Below, piece after piece: positions 14,438 through 21,664 of a stretch of DNA of 21,664 nucleotides (positions are counted from its first letter, which is position 1; each line of letters opens with the position of its first letter). The stretch is taken from the NCBI GenBank assembly GCA_050485385.1, contig JBJHBG010000082.1, positions 1 to 21,664 on the forward strand. Direction: 5' to 3'. The position numbers and the translations under genes were made by a program. Source of the DNA: RECO01 sp050485385 (lineage in GTDB: Bacteria; Pseudomonadota; Alphaproteobacteria; Geminicoccales; Geminicoccaceae). The notes under the pieces are model-generated. The model was not told where the DNA came from and searched no databases. It saw only the letters and a program-made list of their open reading frames with translations.

Positions 14438-14468
14438 AGCTTCGCCTTGGCGTCGCGCAGGCGAAGCT
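14438..14468 (+). terminator. Terminator-like hairpin after parA-type gene
   Basis: AGCTTCGCC (14438-14446) and GGCGAAGCT (14460-14468) form a perfect nine-bp stem with a 13-base loop, followed by TTA. It begins nine bases after the parA stop and separates it from gshA, although the following T run is short. Confidence 0.6.
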
Positions 14469-14523
14469 TTAGAGAGCGCGACGCGGCCCGAGGGCACGGG
14501 TTCAGTCAGGGGAGTGAGGGACG

Positions 14524-15888
14524 ATGGCGCCAACTGGCGCGCAGAGCCTGCCGATCGAGGGCAAGGCAACGCTGGTCGACTACCTGGCGGAGTCCGTCAA
14601 GCCGCGCAGTGCCTTTCGCATCGGCACCGAGCACGAGAAGTTCGGCTACCGCCGCGACGATCTCCGTCCGCTGCCCTACGACGGCGAGGGCGGGATCCGC
14701 TGGCTGCTGGAGACGATGGCCGAGCGGTTCGACTGGGCCGTCGTCCGCGAGGGCGAGCGGCCGATCGCGCTCAGCCGCGACCGGGCCAGCATCACCCTGG
14801 AGCCGGGCGGCCAGTTCGAGCTGTCCGGCGCGCCGCTCGCCACGCTGCACGACACCTGCCGCGAGGCCTACGGCCACCTCGCCGAGGTCAAGGCGGTGAC
14901 GGCACCGGCGGGGCTCGGCATGCTCGGCATCGGCTTCAATCCGAAATGGCCGCTCGCCGACATCCCCCGGATGCCCAAGGGCCGCTACGGCATCATGACC
15001 GCCTACATGCCGAAGCGCGGCGGCTTCGGCCTCGACATGATGTATCGGACCTGCACCATCCAGACCAACCTCGACTTCGACAGCGAAGCCGACATGGTGA
15101 AGAAGTTCCGCGTCAGCCTCGCCTTGCAGCCGGTGGCGACCGCGCTCTTCGCCAACTCGCCCTTCACCGACGGCAAGCCCAACGGCTTCTTGAGCTATCG
15201 CAGCCACATGTGGACCGATACCGATCCGGATCGGGCCGGCATGCTGCCCTTCGTGTTCGAGGACGGCTTCGGCTTCGAGCGCTACGTCGACTACCTGCTC
15301 GACGTGCCGATGTACTTCGTCTACCGCGACGGCCGCTACCTCGACGCCAGTGGCCAGTCCTTCCGCGACTTCATGGCCGGGCGGCTGCCGGCCCTGCCGG
15401 GCGAGTTGCCGACCTTGGCGGATTGGGAGGACCACCTCACCACCGCCTTTCCCGAGGTGCGGCTCAAGCGCTACCTGGAGATGCGCGGCGCCGACGGCGG
15501 TCCGTGGAACATGATCTGCGCGCTGCCGGCCTTGTGGGTCGGCCTGCTCTACGACGACGCCAGCCTGGACGCCGCCTGGGACCTCGTTCGCGACTGGACG
15601 GCCGAGGAGCGCGAGGCGCTCCGGCGCGACGTGCCGCGGCTCGGGCTCGCCACGCCGTTCCGCGGCTCCTCGCTGCGGCCGATCGTGCGCCTCGTTCTGG
15701 AGATGGCCGAAGCGGGGCTCGAGGCTCGTGGCCGCGCCGACCTCGACGGACGCGACGAGCGCAAGTACCTCGCGCCGTTGCTCGCCATCGAGGAGGCGGG
15801 ACGCACGCCGGCCGAGGAGAAGCTGGAGCTCTACCGTACGGAGTGGGGCGGCAGCGTCGATCCGCTGTTCAGGCAGTTCGCCTACTGA
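14524..15888 (+). CDS. gshA: Glutamate-cysteine ligase (plant/alphaproteobacterial type)
   Basis: This enzyme makes gamma-glutamylcysteine from glutamate, cysteine and ATP, the first and limiting step of glutathione synthesis in the cytoplasm. The 454-aa product matches the plant/alphaproteobacterial GCS class: FRIGTEHEKFGY (residues 31-42) with metal-binding glutamates, SITLEPGGQFELSGAPL, PRMPKGRYGIMTAYMPKRG, MMYRTCTIQTNLDFDSE, FANSPFTDGKPNGFLSYRS and PWNMICALPALWVGLLYD. ATG 14524 has GAGGG three bases and GGAG nine bases upstream. A hairpin separates it from the parA-type gene, so it may have its own promoter. Its last 20 bases overlap the end of the convergent cobA. Confidence 0.95.
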   Translation: MAPTGAQSLPIEGKATLVDYLAESVKPRSAFRIGTEHEKFGYRRDDLRPLPYDGEGGIRWLLETMAERFDWAVVREGERPIALSRDRASITLEPGGQFELSGAPLATLHDTCREAYGHLAEVKAVTAPAGLGMLGIGFNPKWPLADIPRMPKGRYGIMTAYMPKRGGFGLDMMYRTCTIQTNLDFDSEADMVKKFRVSLALQPVATALFANSPFTDGKPNGFLSYRSHMWTDTDPDRAGMLPFVFEDGFGFERYVDYLLDVPMYFVYRDGRYLDASGQSFRDFMAGRLPALPGELPTLADWEDHLTTAFPEVRLKRYLEMRGADGGPWNMICALPALWVGLLYDDASLDAAWDLVRDWTAEEREALRRDVPRLGLATPFRGSSLRPIVRLVLEMAEAGLEARGRADLDGRDERKYLAPLLAIEEAGRTPAEEKLELYRTEWGGSVDPLFRQFAY

Positions 15889-16699
15889 CCGCCGTCGTCT
15901 CGTCGCTGGCGGCGAACGGGGCGGCGGTGCTGGCTCCCGAAGACGCAAACCAGGCGTAGCGGTCGATCAACGCGACGACGGCACCGACGATGACGAGCAC
16001 GGGGCTCCGCCCGTCGAGGTCGCGGGCGCGCTCCGGCAGGGTGCGCAGGCTGCCCCGGACGACCCGCTGCTGCGGCAGGGACGCGTTCTCGACGGCGCAG
16101 GCGGGTGTGGTCGGTGCGAGGCCGGCCGCGATCAACTCGCCACTCAGCCGGTCGAGGCCGGTCGCACCCATGTAGAGGCACAAGGTCTGACCGGCGCGGG
16201 CGAGGGCCGCCCAGTCGTGGCTTTGCGGTCCGTCCCTGCCGTAGCCCGTGGCGAGCACGACGGCGTGGGCGTGGTCGCGGTGGGTGAGGGGGATGCCGGC
16301 ATAGGCGGCGGCGCCCAGGGCCGCCGTGACGCCCGGGACGATCTCGAAGGGAACGTTGGCCGCGAGCAGGGCTTCCAGTTCCTCGCCGCCACGGCCGAAG
16401 ACGAACGGATCGCCACCCTTCAGCCGGACCACCGTCTGCCCCGCCCGCGCCCGCTCGACCAGCACCTCGTTCAAGGCGGGCTGGCGCAACTGGTGGTGCG
16501 AGCGGCGCTTGCCGGCGTAGAGGCGTTCGGTCGCAGCAGGGATCAGCGCCAGCACGCCTGGCCCGATCAGCCGGTCGTGGACCACCACGTCGGCCGTTTG
16601 CAGGAGGCGCAGCGCCTTGACCGTGAGCAGGTCCGGATCGCCCGGCCCGGCGCCCACGAGGTAGACGCGGCCGGTCACGGGGGAGGATGGGGACGTCAT
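15869..16699 (-). CDS. cobA: Uroporphyrinogen-III C-methyltransferase (SUMT)
   Basis: This SAM-dependent enzyme methylates uroporphyrinogen III at C2 and C7 to precorrin-2, the branch to cobalamin and siroheme. The 276-aa single-domain product has VYLVGAGPGDPDLLTVKA near the N-terminus, VVVHDRL, RLKGGDPFVFGRGGEE, VPGVTAALGAAAYAGIPLTHR and LCLYMGA. No CysG-type dehydrogenase/ferrochelatase domain is present. The C-terminal 25 residues are Ala/Ser-rich and not conserved. ATG 16699 is the best start by homology, though no clear Shine-Dalgarno precedes it, which fits translation after the upstream cobS (67-bp gap). Convergent with gshA, overlapping it by 20 bp. Confidence 0.93.
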   Translation of the reverse strand: MTSPSSPVTGRVYLVGAGPGDPDLLTVKALRLLQTADVVVHDRLIGPGVLALIPAATERLYAGKRRSHHQLRQPALNEVLVERARAGQTVVRLKGGDPFVFGRGGEELEALLAANVPFEIVPGVTAALGAAAYAGIPLTHRDHAHAVVLATGYGRDGPQSHDWAALARAGQTLCLYMGATGLDRLSGELIAAGLAPTTPACAVENASLPQQRVVRGSLRTLPERARDLDGRSPVLVIVGAVVALIDRYAWFASSGASTAAPFAASDETTAVSRRTA

Positions 16700-16743
16700 G
16701 CATGGGCGGTAGCGAGTGCGCCCGCTCCGGTCAACGCGGCCTT

Positions 16744-16771
16744 GGGCCAAGGTCAGCGGGCCAAGGTCAGG
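16744..16771. repeat. 14-bp tandem duplication across the cobS stop codon
   Basis: GGGCCAAGGTCAGC at 16744-16757 is repeated as GGGCCAAGGTCAGG at 16758-16771. The active stop of cobS (TGA, minus strand 16769-16767) lies in the right copy, and the left copy carries the same triplet outside the gene. This looks like a small slippage duplication. Confidence 0.7.
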
Positions 16772-17501
16772 GCCGGACCGTGAGGGCGAGCAAGAGCGCC
16801 GTCTCGACCAGTTGCTGTTGCGCACCCAGGACGTCGCCGGTCTGGCCGCCGAACGCGCGCCGGGCCGTCCAGGCCCAAAGGGACGCCACGGCGACCGCGA
16901 CCGCGATGAGCAGGAGTGCCCGGTGCACCGGCAGGAGCGCGAACGCGAGCAGCCCCGGCACGATCAGCGCGAGCGCCACTGTGCCGCCGTCGGGACGCCC
17001 GGCCCGCCGCGCCAGCCCGTCGACGCGGGCGAAGGGCAGGGCTGCCATGGTCGGCACCATCAGCCCGCGGGAGAGCGCCAGGATGACGACGAGGTAGGCG
17101 ATCTGATCGGCCGGGTTCCAGAGCGAGGCGAGGCCGGTGACCCGGGCCAGCACGGTCAGCGCCAGCGCCAGCGTGCCGTAGGTGCCGATGCGGCTGTCGC
17201 GCATGACCTCCAGCCGCCGCTCCCGGTCGTGGGGGCCGAGCGCGTCGGCGCAGTCGGCAAGCCCGTCTTCGTGCAGCGCACCGGTCGCGAGGGCCAGTAG
17301 GGCGATCAGCAGGATCGCTGCCGGAAAGGACGGCATGCTCGCCAGCGTGAGCAGTGCGAACACGCAGCCCAGCGCGAGGCCCAAAAGGGCGCCGACCACC
17401 GGGAACCAGGGGCTGGCGTAGGCGAGGGATGGGGGCTGGCTGCCCAGGCGGACGGGCAGCCGCGTCAAGAACACCAATGCCACCCTCAAACCTTCGCCCA
17501 C
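16767..17501 (-). CDS. cobS: Adenosylcobinamide-GDP ribazoletransferase (cobalamin synthase)
   Basis: This integral membrane enzyme joins adenosylcobinamide-GDP to alpha-ribazole to complete the cobalamin lower ligand. The 244-aa product matches the family (about 247) and has several hydrophobic helices. Landmarks are VALVFLTRLPV at the start, FPVVGALLGLALG, the metal-binding HEDGLADCADAL motif (about residue 80), MRDSRIGTYG and LSRGLMVPTMAALPFAR. GTG 17501 is preferred (GAGG four bases upstream); a GTG 18 bases further in (17483) is possible, and the long upstream open frame lies antisense to cobT. It is divergent from cobT with 58 bp between them and upstream of cobA on the same strand. Confidence 0.92.
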   Translation of the reverse strand: MGEGLRVALVFLTRLPVRLGSQPPSLAYASPWFPVVGALLGLALGCVFALLTLASMPSFPAAILLIALLALATGALHEDGLADCADALGPHDRERRLEVMRDSRIGTYGTLALALTVLARVTGLASLWNPADQIAYLVVILALSRGLMVPTMAALPFARVDGLARRAGRPDGGTVALALIVPGLLAFALLPVHRALLLIAVAVAVASLWAWTARRAFGGQTGDVLGAQQQLVETALLLALTVRP

Positions 17502-17559
17502 GTCGCCTCGCCCCGAGCCCACTGCTAGCCAGCGCGGACACCGCTTAGGAGCTGGCACC
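17502..17559. promoter_or_regulatory. Short divergent cobS/cobT promoter region
   Basis: Only 58 bp separate the two starts, enough for overlapping promoters but far too short for a cobalamin riboswitch. The AGGAG at 17547-17551 serves cobT. No clear promoter boxes were identified. Confidence 0.4.
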
Positions 17560-18570
17560 ATGGCTGTCCACACGCCGAAGAGCCTGCGGGCGCGGCTCGC
17601 GGCCCTGCCCGCGGGCGACGACGCCGCGGCGCGGGCGGTTGCCGAGCGCGAACTGCACCTGACCAAGCCGCGCGGCGCGCTCGGCCGGCTGGAGACGCTG
17701 GTCGCTTGGCTGGCGCGTTGGCAGGGCCGCAGCCCGCCGCGGCTCGAGCGGGTCCGCATCGCCGTGTTCGCCGGCAATCATGGCGTGGCGGCCAAGGGCG
17801 TCTCGGCCTTCCCCGCGAGCGTGACCGCGCAGATGGTCGGGAACTTCGAGCGCGGCGGCGCGGCGGTGAACCAGCTCGCCCGCGTCGCCGGAGCCGAACT
17901 GCACGTCGCCGCCCTCGACCTCGACCATCCCACCGCCGACTTCACCGAGGCGCCGGCGCTGGACCCGGCGGGCTTCGACGCGGCGGCGGCGGCGGGCGAC
18001 GCTGCCGTGGCGGACGGCCTCGACCTCCTGGTGGTGGGCGAAATGGGCATCGCCAACACCACGGCGGCGGCCGCACTGGCGCATGCGCTGTTGGGCGGCC
18101 GGGCCGCCGACTGGGTGGGGCCGGGCACCGGCATCGACGTCGCCGCGCTGTGGCGCAAGGCCAAGGTGGTCGAAGAGGCGGTCGGCCGGCATCGCGACGA
18201 CGACCCCTTGGAGGTGCTGCGGCGGCTCGGCGGGCGCGAGTTGGTGGCCATCGCGGCAGCGGTGCTCCGGGCGCGCGAGCGCAACGTACCGGTCCTGCTC
18301 GACGGCTTCGTCTCGACGGCGGCGGTGCTGCCGCTCGTACGGGTGGAGGAGACCGCACTCGAGCACTGCCAGCTCGGCCACGTCTCCGCCGAGCCGGGCC
18401 ACCGCCGCCTCACCGGTGCCTTGGGCCTGCGCCCGCTGCTCGACCTCGACATGCGGCTCGGCGAGGCCTCGGGCGCCGCCCTCGCCGTGCCGATCCTGCG
18501 GGGCGCGCTCGCCTGTCACACCGGCATGGCCACCTTCGCCGAAGCGGCCGTGGACGGGCGCAAGGGGTAG
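17560..18570 (+). CDS. cobT: Nicotinate-nucleotide--dimethylbenzimidazole phosphoribosyltransferase
   Basis: It activates 5,6-dimethylbenzimidazole with nicotinate mononucleotide to alpha-ribazole phosphate, the precursor of the lower ligand used by CobS. The 336-aa product has the family order: HLTKPRGALGRLE (residues 28-40), FAGNHGVAAKGVSAFP, VTAQMVGNFERGGAAVNQLAR, GEMGIANTTAAAAL and LDMRLGEASGAALA, whose Glu (about 302) is the expected catalytic base. ATG 17560 is supported by AGGAG eight bases upstream. It is divergent from cobS, so the lower-ligand assembly pair is controlled from one intergenic region. A strong hairpin follows its stop. Confidence 0.95.
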   Translation: MAVHTPKSLRARLAALPAGDDAAARAVAERELHLTKPRGALGRLETLVAWLARWQGRSPPRLERVRIAVFAGNHGVAAKGVSAFPASVTAQMVGNFERGGAAVNQLARVAGAELHVAALDLDHPTADFTEAPALDPAGFDAAAAAGDAAVADGLDLLVVGEMGIANTTAAAALAHALLGGRAADWVGPGTGIDVAALWRKAKVVEEAVGRHRDDDPLEVLRRLGGRELVAIAAAVLRARERNVPVLLDGFVSTAAVLPLVRVEETALEHCQLGHVSAEPGHRRLTGALGLRPLLDLDMRLGEASGAALAVPILRGALACHTGMATFAEAAVDGRKG

Positions 18571-18571
18571 G

Positions 18572-18606
18572 GCTCGGCCGGGCCATCTGGCTACGCCCGG
18601 TCGAGC
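18572..18606. terminator. Bidirectional hairpin between cobT and FAD oxidoreductase
   Basis: GCTCGGCCGGGC (18572-18583) pairs with GCCCGGTCGAGC (18595-18606) over twelve positions with one G-T pair and an 11-base loop. It starts right after the cobT stop and its right arm lies inside the end of the convergent oxidoreductase gene, so it can serve both directions. Confidence 0.6.
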
Positions 18607-19559
18607 GCCCAGGCCGCGATCCGTTCGGCGGCGGCACGGCCGGAGAGGAAGGCCGCTTCGACACGGCCGCCGAGACACCAGTCGCCGCAGGCGGCGAGAC
18701 CGGCCGGATCGAACAGGCACGGCTCGCCGAGGGGCGCCGCGGCGAGCGCGTAGCGCCAGCGATGGGCGGCGGCGAAAGTGGGCGTGGGAAGGGGATGCCG
18801 CAGCGCGGCTGCGAAGGCGTCGAGGAGGTCGGGCAGCACGTCGGCCGGCGCGCGTTCCAGAGTAGCTTCGGACCAGCCGGGGTTGGCGTGGAGCACCCAG
18901 GCTTCGGCGCCGTCGCGGCCGGGCTTGCTCGCATTGCGGGCTGCCCAGGCGATGGGGCCGACCTCGGGGCGGAGCACGTCGGGGGCATCGAGCCGTGCCG
19001 CGAAGGCGACCAGAGCCGCCCAGCAGGGTTGCATCGAGGCCGTTGCAGCGAGCGCCGCCAGCCGTGGCGACGCCGCCAGGAGCGGTACCGCCTGCGGCGC
19101 CGGGGCCGCCACCACGACGGCGTCGAACGGACCGTGCGCTGCCGTGCCGTCGGTGACGTGCCAACCGTCCGCCTGGCGCTCGACCCGGCTGACGGTGGCC
19201 TCGCCGCGCACCTCCAGACCGGCGCCGAGATGGCGGGCCAAGGCCGTCATGCGCGGCGTGCCGACCCACCAGGGCGCCGCCGTGGTGGAGTACCCTTCGG
19301 GCTGCCAAGGGCCGACGATGCCGTGCTCGCCCCACGCCCGCACCTCGCGGTCGAAGTCCGGGTCGCGGGCGGTGAAGAACTGGGCGCCGTGGTCGAAGGC
19401 GAGACCCTCGATCCGCCGTGTCGCCATGCGCCCGCCGAGCCCGCGGGACTTGTCGAAGACGGTGACGGCGAAGCCGCGCCCGTGCAGCGCGTGGGCCGCG
19501 GTGAGCCCCGCCATGCCGGCGCCGACGACGGCGATGCGGGCTTCGGTGTCTCGGGGCAT
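18591..19559 (-). CDS. Renalase-like FAD-dependent oxidoreductase
   Basis: The 322-aa product is a small flavoprotein of the amine-oxidase/renalase group. It has IAVVGAGMAGLTAAHALHGRG (FAD Rossmann motif), DKSRGLGGRMATRR, a FDHGAQFFTARDPDF stretch, PFDAVVVAAPAPQA and a C-terminal GLAACGDWCLGGRVEAAFLSGRAAAERI motif that closes the FAD site. Bacterial renalases oxidise isomeric dihydronicotinamide (6-DHNAD type) by-products back to NAD; whether this member does so is inferred from the fold. No membrane segment. ATG 19559 has AGGA eight bases upstream; ATG 19568, three codons earlier, is the alternative. Convergent with cobT and divergent from the ETF-ubiquinone oxidoreductase gene. Confidence 0.85.
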   Translation of the reverse strand: MPRDTEARIAVVGAGMAGLTAAHALHGRGFAVTVFDKSRGLGGRMATRRIEGLAFDHGAQFFTARDPDFDREVRAWGEHGIVGPWQPEGYSTTAAPWWVGTPRMTALARHLGAGLEVRGEATVSRVERQADGWHVTDGTAAHGPFDAVVVAAPAPQAVPLLAASPRLAALAATASMQPCWAALVAFAARLDAPDVLRPEVGPIAWAARNASKPGRDGAEAWVLHANPGWSEATLERAPADVLPDLLDAFAAALRHPLPTPTFAAAHRWRYALAAAPLGEPCLFDPAGLAACGDWCLGGRVEAAFLSGRAAAERIAAWALDRA

Positions 19560-19682
19560 GGTCGACATCCTGGTAGGGGCTGGTGGGATCGCCAGGCGCA
19601 GGGGGGCCTTTCGAACTCGTCACCAACCTAGGCTGCTTCGGCGCGTCGCCAAGGTTGCTAGGCGATCGCTCCCGCGACAGGG

Positions 19683-19705
19683 TAACCGTCGCGGTTTAGA
19701 ACCGC
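19683..19705. promoter_or_regulatory. Alternating inverted-repeat operator candidate upstream of ETF-QO gene
   Basis: AACCG-TCG-CGGTT-TAG-AACCG has three five-base half-sites with three-base spacers and alternating orientation; the second pair extends to GCGGTT-TAG-AACCGC (19691-19705). It sits 33 bp before GTG 19738 in a divergent intergenic region, where a repressor of TetR or similar type could bind. The factor is unknown. Confidence 0.45.
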
Positions 19706-19737
19706 GTCCGTTCTGCCGGCCAAGGAGGAGAGTGTTC

Positions 19738-21363
19738 GTGGCACGCGAGGTGATGGAGTACGACGTGGTGGTGGTCGGCGCCGGGCCGGCCGGGCTTGCC
19801 GCGGCGATCCGCCTGAAGCAGTTGGCCGAGGCGGCCGGCACCGAGCTTGCCGTCTGCGTGCTGGAGAAGGGCTCCGAGGTCGGCGCCCACATCCTCTCGG
19901 GCGCGGTGATCGAGCCCCGCGCCCTCGACGAACTCCTGCCCGACTGGAAGGAGCGGGGAGCGCCGTTGAACACGCCCGCCGGCGAGGATCGCTTTCTCTT
20001 CCTGACCGAGAAGGCGTCGTTCCGGCTGCCGACCCCGCCGCAAATGAAGAACCACGGCAACTACATCGTCTCGCTCGGCAATGTCTGTCGCTGGCTCGCC
20101 GAGCAGGCGGAGGCCATGGGCGTCGAGATCTATCCGGGCTTCGCCGCCGCCGAGGTGCTGTACGGCGAGGACGGCGCGGTCGTCGGCGTTGCCACCGGCG
20201 ACATGGGTATCGGCCGCGACGGCGAGAAGAAGGCCGACTACCAGCCCGGCATGGAACTGCGGGCCAAGGTGACGCTGCTGGGCGAGGGGTGCCGGGGGTC
20301 CTTGACCAAGGGGCTCGTCGAGCGCCACGGCCTGAGCAAAGACGCCGATCCGCAGACCTATGCCATCGGTATCAAGGAACTTTGGGAGGTGAAGGCCGAA
20401 GCGCATCACCCTGGGCTCGTCGTCCACACGGTCGGCTGGCCGCTCGATGCGGGCACCTATGGCGGCTCCTTCGTCTATCACCTGGAGAACCGCCAGGTGG
20501 CGGTCGGCTACGTCATCGCCCTCGACTACACCAACCCGTATCTGGGGCCCTTCGAGGAGTTTCAGCGCTTCAAGCACCACCCGGCGATCCGGCCGACGTT
20601 CGAAGGTGGCCGGCGCATCGCCTACGGGGCGCGGGCGCTGAACGAGGGCGGCATCCAGTCGATCCCGGAGGTCGGCCTGCCGGGTGCCGCCATCGTCGGC
20701 TGTGCGGCAGGCTTCCTCAACGTGCCGAAGATCAAGGGCACGCACACGGCGATGAAGTCCGGCATGGTCGCCGCCGAACTCGCCTACGAGGCGGTCCTGG
20801 CGGGCGATCCGAAGGTGATGACCGGCTACAAGTCGCGTCTGAAGCGGAGCTGGATTTGGCCGGAGCTCCACGCGGTGCGGAACATCCGGCCCGCGTTTCG
20901 CTGGGGCCTGTTCGGCGGCATCGCCTACTCGGCGCTCGACACCTACCTGCTGCGCGGCAAGGCGCCTTGGACCTTCCACCACCATGCGGACCACGAGACC
21001 CTGAAGCCCGCCAAGGACGCCAAAAAGATCGACTACCCGAAGCCCGACGGCGTCATCAGCTTCGACAAACTGTCGTCGGTGTTCCTGTCGAACACCAACC
21101 ACGAGGAGGACCAGCCGGTCCATCTGACGCTCAACGACCCGCAGATCGCGATCGAGGTCAACTACGAGGTCTATGCGTCGCCGGAGACGCGCTATTGCCC
21201 GGCTGCGGTCTACGAGATCGTGCAGGAAACGGACGGCCCGAGGTTACAGATCAACGCGCAGAACTGCGTGCACTGCAAGACCTGCGACATCAAGGATCCG
21301 CGCCAGAACATCCATTGGGTGGTGCCCGAAGGCGCCGGCGGGCCGAACTATCCGGGGATGTGA
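19738..21363 (+). CDS. Electron transfer flavoprotein-ubiquinone oxidoreductase
   Basis: This inner-membrane-associated enzyme passes electrons from reduced ETF (from fatty acid, amino acid and choline-type dehydrogenases) to ubiquinone. The 541-aa product has an N-terminal FAD motif VVVVGAGPAGLAAAI (Gly14-x-Gly16-x-x-Gly19), HILSGAVIEPRAL, GTYGGSFVYHLENRQVAVGYV and GFLNVPKIKGTHTAMKSGM. The [4Fe-4S] ligands are present: Cys487 in RYCPAAVYE and Cys510, 513, 516 in NCVHCKTCDIKDP. GTG 19738 is chosen from the strong AAGGAGGAG (19722-19730); ATG 19753 starts at the conserved core but has no ribosome site. The much longer open frame upstream is antisense to the neighbouring oxidoreductase and is not coding. 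No ETF subunit genes are in the window. Confidence 0.96.
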   Translation: MAREVMEYDVVVVGAGPAGLAAAIRLKQLAEAAGTELAVCVLEKGSEVGAHILSGAVIEPRALDELLPDWKERGAPLNTPAGEDRFLFLTEKASFRLPTPPQMKNHGNYIVSLGNVCRWLAEQAEAMGVEIYPGFAAAEVLYGEDGAVVGVATGDMGIGRDGEKKADYQPGMELRAKVTLLGEGCRGSLTKGLVERHGLSKDADPQTYAIGIKELWEVKAEAHHPGLVVHTVGWPLDAGTYGGSFVYHLENRQVAVGYVIALDYTNPYLGPFEEFQRFKHHPAIRPTFEGGRRIAYGARALNEGGIQSIPEVGLPGAAIVGCAAGFLNVPKIKGTHTAMKSGMVAAELAYEAVLAGDPKVMTGYKSRLKRSWIWPELHAVRNIRPAFRWGLFGGIAYSALDTYLLRGKAPWTFHHHADHETLKPAKDAKKIDYPKPDGVISFDKLSSVFLSNTNHEEDQPVHLTLNDPQIAIEVNYEVYASPETRYCPAAVYEIVQETDGPRLQINAQNCVHCKTCDIKDPRQNIHWVVPEGAGGPNYPGM

Positions 21364-21375
21364 GGCAAGGCGTCC

Positions 21376-21664
21376 TCACGCGACCGGGCTGTGTACCGTC
21401 TGCACGAGCGGCAGATCCCTGATCTCGGCCATGAGTGCCGGTCGTAACCGAGCGGCCCACTCGCGCTGCCAACGGCCGAGATCGGCTGCCGGCATGGGCT
21501 TGGCGATCCGGTAGCCCTGGAGCGCGTGGTAGCCGAGGAGCCGCGTCCAGGCCACTTGCGCCGCGGTCTCCACCCCTTCGGCGACGCTCGTGCCGGACAA
21601 CTCACCGGCCACCTTGGCGGCGAGCGCGCTGATGGTGCGGTCGCGGGGACTAGCCTCGAGGTCG
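21376..21664 (-). CDS. EAL-domain protein (c-di-GMP phosphodiesterase-type), C-terminal fragment
   Basis: The visible 95 codons continue beyond the right edge upstream. They read TISALAAKVAGELSGTSVAEGVET-AAQ, then LLGYHALQGYRIAKPMP, the last part of an EAL domain: the VAEGVET motif carries the conserved Glu near the active site and QGY-x-x-x-KPMP closes the fold. EAL domains hydrolyse cyclic di-GMP or act as degenerate sensors. The EAL signature itself and any GGDEF, PAS or membrane part would lie outside the window, so activity cannot be judged. A tail of about 30 residues after the domain is unremarkable. It converges with the ETF-QO gene, with only 12 bp between stops. Confidence 0.85.
   Translation of the reverse strand, partial: DLEASPRDRTISALAAKVAGELSGTSVAEGVETAAQVAWTRLLGYHALQGYRIAKPMPAADLGRWQREWAARLRPALMAEIRDLPLVQTVHSPVA

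Noticed and set aside
16700..17559. Cobalamin riboswitch for cobA, cobS or cobT
   Set aside because: The available gaps are 67 and 58 bp, far below the size of the aptamer, and no B12-box-like sequence was found.
18778..19737. N-terminal extension of the ETF-QO frame to 861 aa
   Set aside because: The extension is antisense to the renalase-like gene and has no domain pattern. A strong Shine-Dalgarno at 19722-19730 marks the real start.
1..21664. CRISPR arrays, tRNA or rRNA genes, prophage genes
   Set aside because: No regularly spaced repeats, cloverleaf-like sequences, ribosomal RNA motifs or phage structural proteins were seen on reading both strands.

Overview
The window is high-GC DNA with a very strong G/C third-position bias. 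Gene content (DctPQM TRAP transporter, alphaproteobacterial-type glutamate-cysteine ligase, ETF-ubiquinone oxidoreductase, DUF1127 protein, SUMT/CobS/CobT) points to an alphaproteobacterial chromosome, probably near Rhodospirillales. That placement is inferred from protein style, not from a marker gene. Most starts are backed by a purine-rich Shine-Dalgarno, and several use GTG or TTG.

Left edge (1-1500): the 5' end of an IS481-like transposase runs off the window on the minus strand, with its terminal repeats at about 62-103. Beside it lies an orphan gene (about 350-1243) whose base composition is clearly more AT-rich than everything else here, so it is probably acquired DNA.

Region 1500-13760 looks like a nitrogen-compound scavenging locus. 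It holds a minus-strand TRAP operon (dctP-dctQ-dctM) and two PuuE-type (allantoinase/cyclic-ureide hydrolase-like) paralogues that flank an oppositely oriented M20 carbamoylase/ureidopropionase/allantoate amidohydrolase-type enzyme. It also holds an amidase-signature gene broken by an internal deletion that removed its serine motif, an AEC permease, a YciI protein, an 8-oxoguanine-deaminase-like amidohydrolase and a glyoxylate/hydroxypyruvate reductase (ghrA). Read together, these could import purine or pyrimidine ureides, open the ring, cleave the carbamoyl group and reduce the glyoxylate formed. The exact substrate cannot be read from sequence, and several steps of a full purine pathway are absent. 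A DUF1127 protein and a small secreted conserved protein are embedded in this region, and a similar palindrome lies upstream of both.

Region 13760-18600 is housekeeping and cofactor metabolism: an orphan ParA-type ATPase, glutamate-cysteine ligase (gshA), then three cobalamin genes (cobA and cobS on minus, cobT divergent on plus). gshA and cobA converge and overlap by 20 bp.

Region 18590-21664 holds a renalase-like FAD oxidoreductase (minus), ETF-ubiquinone oxidoreductase (plus) with a striking alternating inverted-repeat motif upstream, and the C-terminal end of an EAL-domain protein (minus) cut by the right edge. I saw no tRNA, rRNA, CRISPR array or cobalamin riboswitch. No clearly novel multi-gene system is evident. 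The best leads are the duplicated PuuE/M20 locus with its decayed amidase, the AT-rich orphan gene beside the IS, and two operator-like palindromes.
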